DNA of 64,000 nt from Sphaerospermopsis sp. SIO1G1 (GCA_010672785.1 JAAHFX010000004.1:214384-278383), one strand, 5' to 3'; shown: positions 1 to 8,155, counted from the stretch's first letter. Notes: a model not told the origin generated them from the letters alone. Made by a program: numbers and translations.

Positions 1-1394
1 TGAGTTTCAATTCCATAAACTTCTAACTCAGCTTGTAGTTCTTCATCTTCTGCTAACAAAGCAATTTGCACTATTGCTTCCCTATTTTTACCTAACCGTA
101 AATGTCTACCTAAAGGATCAATATCACCAACTGCGATTAATCCTTCATTTAACATCTGTCCCAAAAAATATAAACTTTGCGCCCAAACTAGAGGTACATT
201 TTCATTAGGCAATCGAGTTTGGGAATGGGGGTTTAATTTTTCTGCTTCTATTTTGTCTTCGGGTACATAATATAATTCTGGTAATAGTTGCAAACCATCT
301 CTTTCTACAGTTATAGCAGCCAATAATTCCTGATATTTTTTTACTTGTTGATGGTCTTGACGGAAAATACCATCTAACATTAGATATGTAAAAAATAATG
401 GCCATTCACATTCTATATTTTCAAATTGTTTAAGTTCCCACGGTTCATAGTGTAAACGATGGGTATCTTCTAAAACTGTTTGATGTCCATCTCTGAGGAA
501 GCGTTTGCAACCATATGTGCCACCTAATTTTTTAATAATTTCATTTAGTGTCCGTTGTTGGATGTTGATGTTTTCTACTGCAAATGCAGGATAACTGATA
601 ATACTCAATAAAGCCGCATCAACTTCTTTAGAGGCCGATTCTCTTGGTAATAAAGATTCTAAAGTAATTCTGGCTCTAGCAATTTCATCTGGTAAAACAT
701 GAATTACTGAAGCTTGACAACCATTGATCCCAAATAAATTTAGCCCATTCATAGCCTCTAGGGCAGCTTTAGCCATTCCCAGAGAACTAGCATTTAATTC
801 TGCATTTCCATGATTAATCTTGTTACCTCGCTCCCAAATCCCAAAATCTGGGGTGCGGTAAGTTCTACCAATGTAATAAACCAAATTTTGGACAAAGTTG
901 ACTTCATCTAAGGTGAAAATAATTGATAAACCTGATGCCGTCATTTGTGCCAACATTAATAAATATATTGATGTAGCATCTAGTTGTAAATGTCCCCACT
1001 CATCATCTCCGACGACAACATCACCAGTAGCGGTATTATATTTAGCGTGTAGACCATCTAGTAAAGATTGTGAATACTTAAATTTTTCTACTTTATGCGC
1101 CTGTCGCATCATTGCAAACAGCAGCCCGCGCATTAATTTAATTACACTATATTCTAGTTCGTAGGTACGCCCTTGATCATCATCTATTTTTCGGTAAGCT
1201 AGTGCTAAACCCCAAACGGCCAAAATACTATAAACATTATCTCTCACCCAAGCATCGGTGTAATCCCCATGAGCAGTCACTGCTGTACTGGCTGGTAATA
1301 AACCAGTAATTGGGTTTTGACGGGAGAGAATAATGGTTTGAATTTGTTCGTAGTAATAATCTAAGCGAGTTGGCAAGTTGATAGATGTTTTCAT
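1..1394 (-). CDS. Glycoside hydrolase family 15 / phosphorylase-kinase-alpha-like protein, 3' end outside window
   Basis: The frame reads open from an ATG at 1394 down to the window edge, about 464 codons with no stop, so the C-terminal part is missing. The protein starts [19 protein letters not shown], followed by the GH15-like segments [19 protein letters not shown] and [17 protein letters not shown], then a [18 protein letters not shown] segment. These (alpha/alpha)6-barrel motifs are typical of the cyanobacterial GH15 branch that resembles the alpha/beta subunits of phosphorylase b kinase. The expected role is alpha-glucan hydrolysis or binding. The family is known, but substrate specificity cannot be read here. 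No signal peptide is seen, so it is probably cytoplasmic. It lies beside the toxin-antitoxin island with a 675-base spacer between. Confidence 0.8.
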   Translation of the reverse strand, partial: MKTSINLPTRLDYYYEQIQTIILSRQNPITGLLPASTAVTAHGDYTDAWVRDNVYSILAVWGLALAYRKIDDDQGRTYELEYSVIKLMRGLLFAMMRQAHKVEKFKYSQSLLDGLHAKYNTATGDVVVGDDEWGHLQLDATSIYLLMLAQMTASGLSIIFTLDEVNFVQNLVYYIGRTYRTPDFGIWERGNKINHGNAELNASSLGMAKAALEAMNGLNLFGINGCQASVIHVLPDEIARARITLESLLPRESASKEVDAALLSIISYPAFAVENINIQQRTLNEIIKKLGGTYGCKRFLRDGHQTVLEDTHRLHYEPWELKQFENIECEWPLFFTYLMLDGIFRQDHQQVKKYQELLAAITVERDGLQLLPELYYVPEDKIEAEKLNPHSQTRLPNENVPLVWAQSLYFLGQMLNEGLIAVGDIDPLGRHLRLGKNREAIVQIALLAEDEELQAELEVYGIET

Positions 1395-1560
1395 GGTTGT
1401 TTAGCAGGTACAGATGATAATTTGGGCGATGATATGGAAGTAATTCTTGTTATCCCTTAATTAGGGTTTGCTGTTAGGGCTAAAGGGGGCAGGTAGAGAA
1501 AAAGGGGTTGCTGAAAAAGTGTGGAGGCTAAGAGGCAGGGGGCAGGGAGAGAACTAAAAA

Positions 1561-1671
1561 CTTACAGCCCTTTCCGGTGTAATGAGGTACACTATTGGCG
1601 GGCTATCCGGCCCACCCCACAAGAGTTTCATGATTATGATTTGTACCTCATAGCAACGAAATCTGCTGTAT
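1561..1671. repeat. Dispersed about 110-base repeat with inverted-repeat core, copy 1
   Basis: The core at 1582-1651 is bounded by ATGAGGTACA and its inverse TGTACCTCAT. An inverted second copy with matching flanks lies at 18370-18480. Similarity outside the palindromic ends, for example the CAACGAAATCT flank, shows the repeated unit is longer than the core. It could be a MITE-like element; no open frame is present. Confidence 0.75.
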
Positions 1672-1744
1672 TTTCCGTCTCTCGAAGTCGAAAAATTACA
1701 AGGTTTTCACCCACTCAACCTCTGAACGAAAAGTTAGGGTTGGA

Positions 1745-1800
1745 GATTGCTTCCTTACGTCGCAATAACAGTATTTGAAGTAGGTTTTGCGTAAGTCTTG
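1745..1800 (-). repeat. Dispersed repeat with GCGTAAGTCTT end, partial copy
   Basis: The reverse complement (CAAGACTTACGCAAAAC, then CTACTTCAAAT and GGAAGCAATC) matches the first half of the element at 29979-30070 almost base for base. The copy here is only one half. Together with 1561-1671 it fills most of the gene-free stretch 1395-2069; the rest shows nothing recognisable. Confidence 0.7.
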
Positions 1801-2069
1801 TTAATTGATCAACCAACCTTTTCACAGGTAACTCTTGTAAATACCATTTTTGTGAAAAACTGGATTGAGCCAGTTGTAATTCGTTAGCTACAAACTTTTT
1901 AGATAAATTTTCATAAATGTTTGGTGGCAGTAATACTCAGAAAAACCTATGACATCGGAGTTTTCCATAGCTAATTACCAAATACTATTGATTAACCCAC
2001 AGTTTTAATTTGATGAATAAAACGATATCATATATGGCATCACTTCAGACATCATAGACTGAACGCACC

Positions 2070-2345
2070 ATGAAAGTAAAAACAATCCGCACGACGTTAA
2101 CAATCCCGAAAGAACTCTTAGAAGCCACAGATAAAGCTGTACTTGAGGGAAAAGCCAAAAGTCGTAATGATTTTGTGGTACAGGCGTTGAAGCGAGAATT
2201 GGTAGCACAAAGGAGAGCCGAAATAGACGCTGCACTAGCAGAAATGGCTAGAGATCCTGATTATCAAGCAGAAGTATTAAAAATAGAAGCAGAATTTGCC
2301 ACGGCTCAATGGGAGGCGTTGCAGTTAGGGGAATCTCCACGATGA
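2070..2345 (+). CDS. Ribbon-helix-helix antitoxin of a MazEF-type module
   Basis: This 91-residue protein starts MKVKTIRTTLTIPKELLEA, a basic beta strand followed by two helices (about residues 1-45) as in CopG/ParD/MazE-type ribbon-helix-helix DNA-binding antitoxins. The charged helical tail (about 50-90) would wrap the toxin. It overlaps the following MazF-like gene by four bases (ATGA), the usual translational coupling of type II modules. The likely role is neutralising the neighbouring mRNA interferase and repressing the pair. It is one of only two modules in this island on the plus strand and looks intact. Confidence 0.85.
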   Translation: MKVKTIRTTLTIPKELLEATDKAVLEGKAKSRNDFVVQALKRELVAQRRAEIDAALAEMARDPDYQAEVLKIEAEFATAQWEALQLGESPR

Positions 2346-2704
2346 GAAGGGGTGAAATCTACGATGCGCGTCTAGAAATGACTGAAGGTTCAGAACAAGG
2401 AGGAACACGCCCCGTAATTATAGTGAGTCGTAACGTAATTAATTTATCTAGCCCAGTGGTTTTGGCAGTACCGTGTACTACTTATCAAGCGGGCAAGCGA
2501 GTTTATCCTACTCAAGTTTTAATTTTAGCACCAGATGGTGGTCTCAGAAAAGACTCGATCGCAATGGCAGATCAGGTGCGGGTATTATCAAAAACACGCT
2601 TTTTGCGGTTAAGAGGTGTACTTTCTGAGGTGGTAATGGCACATCTGGCACAGGCTTTATTAATTGCATTGGATCTACCAGGGGAAGTAGATATAAGTAT
2701 TTAG
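2342..2704 (+). CDS. MazF/PemK family mRNA interferase toxin
   Basis: Begins MRRGEIYDARLE and continues GGTRPVIIVSRNVIN, the N-terminal strand and RPVIIVS motif of PemK/MazF endoribonucleases. A later segment (about residues 80-95, KDSIAMADQVRVLSKTR) is the conserved D..RVLSK region. The length of 120 residues is normal for the family. The ATG at 2342 overlaps the antitoxin stop, so an upstream in-frame start at 2309 is rejected. It is expected to cleave mRNA at short sequences when the antitoxin is degraded. The module looks complete. Confidence 0.9.
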   Translation: MRRGEIYDARLEMTEGSEQGGTRPVIIVSRNVINLSSPVVLAVPCTTYQAGKRVYPTQVLILAPDGGLRKDSIAMADQVRVLSKTRFLRLRGVLSEVVMAHLAQALLIALDLPGEVDISI

Positions 2705-2812
2705 GGTTTTCTGAATAAATTCCTGAAGGCATGGCTTTGCTGAATGCAGAGCGTGCCTTAAATTCTCGAAAGCGATCGCACTTGATGAAATTTGCCCCCT
2801 GAAGCGATCGCA

Positions 2813-3199
2813 CTAATTGATTATTGTTACGGGGTACTGCGAGAAAATAGAATCAGCAGAGATGAGAGGAATATTTTCAGCGATGGACTGAGCAATAATA
2901 AGACGATCAAAGGGATCTTTATGGTACAAAGGTAAATGAGAATGAATATATAGGTGGTTTACGTTTATGTCCAGTAAATTAATACAACTGTGGATAATTT
3001 CTACCTCAACAAACTCTTGATATGAACCTTCAAATTTTAGTTTTCCTAAATTATATTTAATAGACATTTCCCACAGACTGGCAATACTTAAATAAATAGT
3101 ATTGTTTTGATCTTCGATTAAATCTTTTAAATGTTCCTTTAACTGTGGATCATCATTAACAAACCAAATAATTATTTGGGTATCTAATAATAATTGCAT
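2813..3199 (-). CDS. VapC-like PIN-domain toxin
   Basis: A 128-residue PIN protein beginning MQLLLDTQIIIWFVND with the first acidic active-site residue at Asp6. It has SIASLWEMSIK (Glu44) and the C-terminal DPFDRLIIAQ and ISAD acidic motifs. All PIN metal-binding positions appear present. It starts one base inside the stop of the upstream Phd-type antitoxin (TAATG overlap). The expected activity is Mg-dependent endoribonuclease. The module is intact in contrast to several neighbours. Confidence 0.88.
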   Translation of the reverse strand: MQLLLDTQIIIWFVNDDPQLKEHLKDLIEDQNNTIYLSIASLWEMSIKYNLGKLKFEGSYQEFVEVEIIHSCINLLDINVNHLYIHSHLPLYHKDPFDRLIIAQSIAENIPLISADSIFSQYPVTIIN

Positions 3200-3414
3200 T
3201 ACATATAATCCTGAAAATCTTCCAGAGGTTCGTTAAAATCTGATGATATCCACACTTTTCCTTTAGCACTACCTCGTTTTAAGGGGCGTTGAATTGGAGA
3301 AATTTCTGCCACTGGTTGATTATCTTTGGTAATAATGATTTTCTCTCCTTTAATTACCAAGTCAAGATATTTATTCAAGTTAGACTGGAATTGATTTATT
3401 TCTAGTTTAGTCAT
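3199..3414 (-). CDS. Phd/YefM-family antitoxin paired with VapC
   Basis: The 71-residue MTKLEINQFQSNLNKYLDLV sequence followed by KGEKIIITKDNQPVAEISP is the Phd/YefM N-terminal DNA-binding fold, where IITK..QPVA is the hallmark strand. The C-terminal 25 residues are acidic and aromatic (DFNEPLEDFQDYM), suited to masking the PIN active site. It overlaps the toxin start by one base. The likely role is antitoxin and operon autoregulator. Confidence 0.88.
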   Translation of the reverse strand: MTKLEINQFQSNLNKYLDLVIKGEKIIITKDNQPVAEISPIQRPLKRGSAKGKVWISSDFNEPLEDFQDYM

Positions 3415-3532
3415 GATAGTTTCTCGATATAATTGTGCAGGAGTTATTGGTTTAAATTTACCCTTTGCAAACTTTTTTGGTTTGAGCTTACTTATTTTTC
3501 TTGATTCTATTTTATCTCAGAAATTCAGCCAT

Positions 3533-3566
3533 GCGATCGCCCTCTCACATCTCAAAAAGCGATCGC
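3533..3566. repeat. HIP1-flanked spacer repeat
   Basis: Two GCGATCGC octamers bracket CCTCTCACATCTCAAAAA, giving a 34-base unit that recurs in variant form between almost every module from here to 10.5 kb (for example 7210-7244). Confidence 0.8.
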
Positions 3567-3592
3567 CATCAAATACCTCAATTACATAAGAT

Positions 3593-3922
3593 TCAAATAG
3601 CTGCAAACTCGGTAAATTTTCGTTTGTATGGAGCTTTAAATGCTAAAACTATATCTTGTTTAGGAACTCCAGCTTCTACTAATTCATTTGCAATTCCTAT
3701 TTCCGTTCCATCGCGTTCAATCCAAATTTTACCGTCTTTAATTTCTATATAGATAATACATCCAAATATTCGCGTTAAATCTTGCCAACCAATATTAAGA
3801 ACTTGATATCTATCACGCTCTGTATCAAATATTAATTTAACTTCTGTCTGACTATGGAAGCTATTTTTTACATGATTTTCAAGAATTTTTTCGACTATTT
3901 CTTTGTAATTTAGTCTCTCCAT
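3593..3922 (-). CDS. xisI: XisI family protein (fdxN-element excision controlling factor)
   Basis: This 109-residue protein has the XisI signature: MERLNYKEIVEKILENH at the start, the DTERDRYQVLNIGW strand pair, and IWIERDGTEIGIANELVEAG near the middle. XisH and XisI were described as factors needed with XisF for excision of the fdxN element in Anabaena, and both occur in many copies in filamentous cyanobacteria. Many copies are far from any excised element. It overlaps xisH by 13 bases, so the pair is translationally coupled. No recombinase is present in this window, so its function here is open; a TA-like role has been considered for such pairs. Confidence 0.9.
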   Translation of the reverse strand: MERLNYKEIVEKILENHVKNSFHSQTEVKLIFDTERDRYQVLNIGWQDLTRIFGCIIYIEIKDGKIWIERDGTEIGIANELVEAGVPKQDIVLAFKAPYKRKFTEFAAI

Positions 3923-4326
3923 ATCAAAATCTCCTCTTGTTCTGGATTAAAAATTAGTAATTTTAGTTCATACTCGGTAATGATTCTCTGAATAAATCTG
4001 CGACTAAAAAACTCATGATAAACATCTACTGGAATAGCTAAATACAATATTCGATCAGGTTCAGTCAATCTCAAAGCTGAACGGTAATTGAGACATTGAC
4101 CAAGTGCTAGGTGAAATTCAGTTACTTCTGATGCTCCTAAGAAGGATTTTATCTCTACTGCTATTTTTTTACCAGTTTTTTCAGCCGCTAAAATTCTCTC
4201 TGCTGTTAAATCTATGTAAAAATCAATATCTTCAACTTGAATAAATAGATTCTCGTCTGTGATATTCCATCCATCTTTTACTAAAGCTGTTTTAACTGTT
4301 GTATGAAATAAATCTTTAGCTGGCAT
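3910..4326 (-). CDS. xisH: XisH family protein (PD-(D/E)XK-like)
   Basis: 138 residues starting MPAKDLFHTTVKTALVKDGW, with FYIDLTAERILAAEKTGKKIAVEIKSF (given in parts: DLTAERILAAEK, then KKIAVEIKSF). The D...EIK arrangement is a PD-(D/E)XK nuclease-like core described for this family. It is immediately upstream of xisI with a 13-base overlap. Length and all family motifs look intact. In Anabaena the family helps control fdxN element excision; the substrate here is unknown because no nif or fdxN sequence is in the window. Confidence 0.9.
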   Translation of the reverse strand: MPAKDLFHTTVKTALVKDGWNITDENLFIQVEDIDFYIDLTAERILAAEKTGKKIAVEIKSFLGASEVTEFHLALGQCLNYRSALRLTEPDRILYLAIPVDVYHEFFSRRFIQRIITEYELKLLIFNPEQEEILIWRD

Positions 4327-4372
4327 ACATAAATTAAGTTTATTTAATCACTGCTTATATCATAATGTGAAG

Positions 4373-4430
4373 GCGATCGCACCTTCCAAATTCCCAACAA
4401 GCGATACCTACGGTAAGCTAACGTTAACGC
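4373..4430. repeat. HIP1 spacer repeat with GATACCTACGGTAAGCTAACG tail
   Basis: GCGATCGCACCTTCCAAATT is followed by CCCAACAAGCGATACCTACG and GTAAGCTAACG. The same phrases recur at 6296-6426, 7809-7945, 8470-8606 and 9141-9290. Confidence 0.75.
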
Positions 4431-4438
4431 ATGGGTTA

Positions 4439-4699
4439 TTATTGATAATGATAACGACATGAAATAATTGTCAGATAATCATCATCAATAGCATAAATAA
4501 GACGATTTGTTTCATCAATACGGCGAGACCAAAAACCTGACAAATTCTCTTTTAAAGGTTCGGGTTTACCGATTCCTTCAAAGGTAACTGATAAAGTATT
4601 TTGAATGAGGAGATTAATTCTTTTTAAAGTTTTCTTGTCTTGAGATTGCCAATAAAGATAATCTTGCCACGCTTTACTACCCCACGCTAATTTACGCAT
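4439..4699 (-). CDS. yoeB: YoeB/Txe-family mRNA interferase toxin
   Basis: The 86-residue product (ATG at 4699) has the YoeB fold signature: AWQDYLYWQSQDKKTLKRI near the N-terminus, GIGKPEPLKENLSGFWSRRI in the middle, and the terminal ISCRYHY. In the family the catalytic residues are the Glu and Arg of the central region and the C-terminal His-Tyr, all visible here. It overlaps the yefM stop by eight bases. The reaction is ribosome-dependent mRNA cleavage. A TTG one codon earlier is possible but ATG is preferred. Notably the paired antitoxin carries an in-frame stop although this toxin is intact. Confidence 0.9.
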   Translation of the reverse strand: MRKLAWGSKAWQDYLYWQSQDKKTLKRINLLIQNTLSVTFEGIGKPEPLKENLSGFWSRRIDETNRLIYAIDDDYLTIISCRYHYQ

Positions 4700-4946
4700 C
4701 AATTAAATCGTGTTCTTGTGTTTTCCCCGCTTTGTATTCGGCGATCGCTTCTTCTAAATGTTGAGCATTAGCGGGAGATTTTAACAGATAAACTGTTTCC
4801 ATCAGACTGTCATAATAACTTTTAGACATGACTACCGCATCCTCCGCATCTCTTCACACAATGACAGTACAGTTTTTATCATTGCTCACTTTATCTAGTA
4901 GGGATTTAAAATTGTTTCTTGCTTCGCTAAAGTTGACTATGTTCAT
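4692..4946 (-). pseudogene. yefM: YefM-family antitoxin with in-frame TGA at codon 31
   Basis: Read through, the 84-residue frame is a clear YefM: MNIVNFSEARNNFKSLLDKV, then NCTVIV, a TGA at 4856-4854, and RDAEDAVVMSKSYYDSLMET, followed by the usual toxin-binding tail. A CGA-to-TGA change at the normally basic position explains the stop. No frameshift is present. A GGAGG box (complement of 4841-4845) sits 11 bases before the in-frame ATG at codon 40 (4829), so a 45-residue C-terminal fragment could be made by restart. That fragment would hold the toxin-binding part but not the DNA-binding part. Whether it is dead or a shortened antitoxin is undecided. Confidence 0.85.
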
Positions 4947-5154
4947 GGCTAGAGTTGTACATATTTAGGTACAAGTATGATTATAGCTTTTTTTGAATCT
5001 TTGATCCTGTTAACGCGATCGCACAAAACAACTTTACTCTAAACTAGCTATATCTAGGGTAAGCTAACGCGATCGCTCTCCTACATATATTACAAGCGAT
5101 CGCTCTTGATGATTAAAAATTCCTTTTGCCGTATTTCTTAAACAGAAATCTTAG

Positions 5155-5361
5155 TTATAAATCATCTTCAATTAATTCAGCTATCTTCATGATTGATTTT
5201 AAAGTCCCAAGTTTTAAATCTTGATTTTTATGTACAGGAATAGAGATTATTTTACTATCATCAGGTTTTTAATAAATATAGTGACTACCTGTAATTTTTT
5301 TGAGAACCCAACCTTTTTTCTCAACAATTTTACATAGTTTCTTACCCGAAATTGATTTCAT
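5155..5361 (-). pseudogene. hicA: HicA-family toxin with in-frame TAA at codon 31
   Basis: The frame reads MKSISGKKLCKIVEKKGW, then VLKKITGSHYIY, TAA (5271-5269), and KPDDSKIISIPVHKNQDLK to a normal end, 68 sense codons in all. The GSH motif (catalytic His) and IPVH..DLK.GTL segments are the double-stranded-RNA-binding-like HicA fold. A single base change at a normally lysine-like codon gives the stop. It overlaps the intact HicB by four bases. The likely outcome is a dead toxin with a surviving antitoxin. Confidence 0.88.
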
Positions 5362-5561
5362 ACTGCAATTTCAATAACTTGTGAGATAGGATCTGGTTTT
5401 TGGATTTCATTCGCTACTTCTAACCAGCCTTGTATGGCATCTTGAAGGTTACTAATTAATTCTTCCATTGTATCTCCTTCTGTTATACAGCCTGGGAGAG
5501 CAGGTACTTCAGCCCAATAACCACCTTCTTGGGCAGGATAAATAATAGCTTTAATTTTCAT
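5358..5561 (-). CDS. hicB: HicB-family antitoxin
   Basis: 67 residues: MKIKAIIYPAQEGGYWAEVP, then ALPGCITEGDTMEELISNLQ, the classic partial RNase H fold of HicB (YWAEVPALPGC and the EGDTMEE helix). The C-terminal end is short and lacks an obvious DNA-binding domain, as in many small HicBs. It precedes the broken hicA with an ATGA overlap. With its toxin interrupted it may be an orphan antitoxin able to neutralise related HicA proteins. Confidence 0.88.
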   Translation of the reverse strand: MKIKAIIYPAQEGGYWAEVPALPGCITEGDTMEELISNLQDAIQGWLEVANEIQKPDPISQVIEIAV

Positions 5562-5633
5562 TGCTTTGACATTTGCAGTTGTTTACCTGAAGAAATTTTA
5601 ACAGATTAACTTCCAAAAAATTCCCCATTGATA

Positions 5634-5697
5634 GCGATCGCACCTCTCACATCCTAACTAAAAGCGATCACTCTCCCACATCCCTAAAAAGCGATCC
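5634..5697. repeat. HIP1 spacer repeat
   Basis: GCGATCGCACCTCTCACATC is followed by degraded copies ending AAAGCGATCACTCTCCCACATC and AAAAAGCGATCC (written in parts). It abuts the stop of the Uma2 gene. Confidence 0.7.
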
Positions 5698-5699
5698 TC

Positions 5700-6257
5700 T
5701 CAAAAAATCAACCAGCTAAAAACTTCTTGAACAGTTATATCTAATTCAACTCCTGTAATAACTGGTAAGCGATCGCTATTTTTAAGTTCTCTCACTCGGC
5801 GATCGCTATCTACTACTAAAATACTTTCATCTTCAGGATCAAGTAACCAACCTAACTCAGTTCCATACTCAGCACAGTGTAGTAATTTGCTAAGAACTTG
5901 TTTATATTTCTGATCGGGAGAGAGAATTTCAATTACCCAATCTGGATGGATTTCAAAACGATTAGTAATGCGTCCTGATGGCAATTGTGGGATTCTGTCC
6001 CAACGAAATACTGCTATATCTGGAACTATTGCTAAACCCCCAAAAATACAGCGTAACTCTGGAAACGCTTTGGCAATTTTTTGAGGTTGGGTAACTTGAT
6101 TAATAGTTTGGCATAATTCGATTTGAAGTTGGCTATGTTCTCCTTGAGGCATTGGTTTTTGTATAATTGTCCCATCAATAAATTCAGAAGCAGGTTGTGT
6201 TTCTGGCAATTTTAAAAATTCTTCGATAGTTGTGGTTTGAATTGCTGTAATAGCCAT
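5700..6257 (-). CDS. Uma2 family (DUF820) putative restriction-like endonuclease
   Basis: 185 residues from the ATG at 6257 (MAITAIQTTTIEEFLKLPET). The family motifs are visible: ASEFIDGTIIQKPMPQGEHS near the N-terminus, LAIVPDIAVFRW in the middle and HPDWVIEILSPDQKY, giving the PD...(E/D)xK-like core P-D-I-A and V-I-E-I-L-S. DUF820/Uma2 proteins occur in dozens of copies in filamentous cyanobacteria and often with transposed DNA; their biological role is unsettled. An alternative in-frame start six codons upstream is less likely. Downstream and upstream sequences are HIP1 repeats. Confidence 0.88.
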   Translation of the reverse strand: MAITAIQTTTIEEFLKLPETQPASEFIDGTIIQKPMPQGEHSQLQIELCQTINQVTQPQKIAKAFPELRCIFGGLAIVPDIAVFRWDRIPQLPSGRITNRFEIHPDWVIEILSPDQKYKQVLSKLLHCAEYGTELGWLLDPEDESILVVDSDRRVRELKNSDRLPVITGVELDITVQEVFSWLIF

Positions 6258-6295
6258 AACCTTATACTTTCTCAAACTTACTTAATTTTAACAGC

Positions 6296-6426
6296 AATAC
6301 CTACGGTATGCTAACGCTAACACTCCCACATCTCAAAAGCGAACTGCTTGCAGCAGCGCTTCGCTATCGCCCTCCCACATCCCCAAAAAAGCGATCGCAC
6401 CTTCCACATCACCAAAAAGCGATCGC
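6296..6426. repeat. Array of HIP1 spacer repeats
   Basis: Three partial units in a row, each built of CTCCCACATC(C/T)C-AAAAAGCGA with intact HIP1 at 6401-6408 and 6419-6426. An ATACCTACGGTATGCTAACG module sits at the left. No gene is present. Confidence 0.75.
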
Positions 6427-6474
6427 TAATCATTTCCAAACAATATAGTATAAGTTCAATTTTACTATGCTCAA

Positions 6475-6897
6475 TTAAGGTAAAAATATCCGATTAAATG
6501 GTTGCTTACGATAACGCCAATAAATATTAAAGTCTTTGTCTAGAGTTGCAATAGCAGAGATATTTAATCTTTCGGAAATAGCAATCAGCGATAAATCGGT
6601 AAAATCTCCTGGTAGATCCTGATAAATTGTGTTAAGTTCCTGGATTCTTTTATAATCGGATGGTAGTAAATTTTCACATATAAATACTTCCAGTGATAAA
6701 GCGGATAAAAATTCATTCTGCACTTTTGTATTTGGGGCAAGTAACCACATCACTTCTGTAACACAGGCAATGGTTGTGATTAGTTGACTAGTACAGGTAC
6801 TAAAGAAGTCAGTGACTTTTTGGTGATACTTGTCTTGACGATCATAGAAAGCAACAAGAATCCCCGTATCAATTAATATAAGGGGATAATTATTCAT
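6475..6897 (-). CDS. PIN-domain toxin (VapC-like)
   Basis: 140 residues with LILIDTGILVAFYDRQDKYH (first Asp at residue 10), TTIACVTEVMWLL (Glu about residue 48), and DFTDLSLIAISERLNI followed by IATLDKDF, which supply the remaining acidic PIN residues. The protein appears complete. It overlaps its presumed antitoxin by eight bases. The likely activity is RNA cleavage by a VapC-type PIN ribonuclease. Confidence 0.85.
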   Translation of the reverse strand: MNNYPLILIDTGILVAFYDRQDKYHQKVTDFFSTCTSQLITTIACVTEVMWLLAPNTKVQNEFLSALSLEVFICENLLPSDYKRIQELNTIYQDLPGDFTDLSLIAISERLNISAIATLDKDFNIYWRYRKQPFNRIFLP

Positions 6898-7156
6898 GAA
6901 TTCTTGTTTGATGTCTAGCTTTAACTACGTCAGAAATTGCTTTTTTGCGTACATCTCTATCTGACAAATGTCCTGATCCTTCTAGTAAAAATTCGGGATA
7001 ACCACCCATTCTTTCTAATACTGTTTTAGGTGGAGTTTGAGAGTTGCTAACGGGTGTTTCTAAAGATGAGATAAATTGTAAAACAAGTGAGATTTGTTGA
7101 TCACTAAGGTTTGCGATCGCTTCTATTAGTTTTTGGTGTGAAACGGTGGGGTACAT
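6890..7156 (-). CDS. Small antitoxin-like protein upstream of PIN toxin
   Basis: 88 residues: MYPTVSHQKLIEAIANLSDQ, an amphipathic helix (LVLQFISSLE) and a charged tail with LERMGGYPEFLLEGSG and a basic end. Proteins of this layout are common partners of PIN genes in cyanobacteria. The overlap with the toxin and the shared strand support an antitoxin role. No classical DNA-binding fold is obvious, so the assignment rests on context. Confidence 0.65.
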   Translation of the reverse strand: MYPTVSHQKLIEAIANLSDQQISLVLQFISSLETPVSNSQTPPKTVLERMGGYPEFLLEGSGHLSDRDVRKKAISDVVKARHQTRIHE

Positions 7157-7209
7157 AGAGTTTTATTGCTGTTGTCATAATTGCTAGTTTAGCAAATAAG
7201 AACAGAAAA

Positions 7210-7244
7210 GCGATCGCACCTCCCACATTCCAAAAAGCGATCGC
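7210..7244. repeat. HIP1-flanked spacer repeat
   Basis: A 35-base unit bounded by two GCGATCGC octamers with ACCTCCCACATTCCAAAAA between. It is nearly the same as 3533-3566. Confidence 0.8.
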
Positions 7245-7262
7245 ATATTTCCAAAAATGGTA

Positions 7263-7544
7263 TTAATAAACTTCATCATGAGTCCCCAAATTAAGGAGTA
7301 AAATAGCCTCTTGTTGATCTTCAGGATTTTCAATAAATTCAAACAAAATGCGATAATTATAATCAATTAAACAAGACCAGACATTAGCTAACTCACCTTT
7401 TAATTTGTGAGTACGTAGGCTAGGAGAAAAAGGATCTTATGCTAATTGCAACAATGTTTTTTCAATTAAAGGTCGAAGATTTGGATCTTTCCGAATTAGG
7501 CGTTTAAAAGAGCGCAATGATTTAGGAGTCCAGGCAATATTCAT
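7263..7544 (-). pseudogene. RelE/YafQ-type toxin with in-frame TAA at codon 36
   Basis: Reading through the stop gives a 92-sense-codon toxin: MNIAWTPKSLRSFKRLIRKD, then LRPLIEKTLLQLA, TAA (7439-7437), DPFSPSLRTHKLKGELANVW, and a C-terminus ending LNLGTHDEVY. HKLKGELANVWSC and the terminal IGTHDEVY are the RelE-superfamily signature. The change is a single base at a normally Lys/Glu codon before DPF; the rest of the frame is undisturbed. It overlaps the intact antitoxin by four bases (ATGA). The product as written would be an inactive 35-residue peptide. Confidence 0.87.
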
Positions 7545-7756
7545 GGTTCATCAACTTCTGCTAAAAATTGATTGACTGAACCAAATTGAAAGTTTCCATC
7601 AGCAAATTCTTGACGAACTCCTGTAATCTCTTGGGATAGTTTGCTTCTTTTTGCTTGGTGCAGTCGTTTTTGTAAAAGGTCAAGTAATATTTCTTGATCT
7701 TCTAGAGATAAACTTTCAACTGACTCAATAGCTTGCTGAAATGCTGATGTTTTCAT
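7541..7756 (-). CDS. Antitoxin-like protein paired with broken RelE toxin
   Basis: 71 residues: MKTSAFQQAIESVESLSLED, then QEILLDLLQKRLHQAKRSKL, a helical dimerisation-like part, with an acidic C-terminus (VNQFLAEVDEP). Such short helical proteins precede RelE/YafQ toxins in many cyanobacteria. ATGA overlap with the toxin frame supports pairing. It is intact while its toxin is interrupted. Confidence 0.7.
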   Translation of the reverse strand: MKTSAFQQAIESVESLSLEDQEILLDLLQKRLHQAKRSKLSQEITGVRQEFADGNFQFGSVNQFLAEVDEP

Positions 7757-7808
7757 TACTGTATTTGGTTAGCATTATTTTTAATGATATCGCTATTTTT
7801 GAAGTTTT

Positions 7809-7945
7809 GCGATCGCACAGAATAACTATACTATAAACTAGCAATACCTACGGTAAGTTAACGCGATCGCTCTTCCCACATCCCCAAAAAGCAAACTTAC
7901 AAGTCAGTGCTTGCGCGATCGCCCTCCTAAAACCCAAAAAGCGAA
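7809..7945. repeat. Array of HIP1 spacer repeats
   Basis: GCGATCGCACAGAATAACTA begins a stretch that is also found in similar form at 5018-5100 (CACAAAACAACTTTACT, then CTAGC and GGTAAGCTAACGCGATCGC). Two CCCACATC-type units follow. Confidence 0.7.
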
Positions 7946-7948
7946 CAA

Positions 7949-8155
7949 TTAAAATGTAGCCTTATTTTCTCTAGTAATTCTAATCAAAAATCTTAACGCT
8001 TCATTAACAGATTCAGAATTAGGAAACAATTCAGCTACATCTGAATCTAATTTAATAATAGTATCACCAAAACTTTTACGCTTAGATCCCATTTTTCTAA
8101 CTTTTAAAGTTTTTAAATCATATTCATCTCTAAGTTCATCTTCCATTTCTTTCAA
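7949..8155 (-). CDS. BrnA-like antitoxin
   Basis: 68 residues with an acidic start (MKEMEDELRDEYDLKTLKVR) and a C-terminal segment IIKLDSDVAELFPNSESVNE that resembles a ribbon-helix-helix domain of CopG/BrnA type. It starts inside the last codons of the BrnT-like gene with an ATGA overlap. In this family the antitoxin follows the toxin, as seen here on the minus strand. It probably binds BrnT and represses the operon. Confidence 0.75.
   Translation of the reverse strand: MKEMEDELRDEYDLKTLKVRKMGSKRKSFGDTIIKLDSDVAELFPNSESVNEALRFLIRITRENKATF

Noticed and set aside
3593..4326. An fdxN-type excision element associated with xisHI
   Set aside because: No xisF-like recombinase, nif genes or matching direct repeats were seen; isolated xisHI pairs are common.
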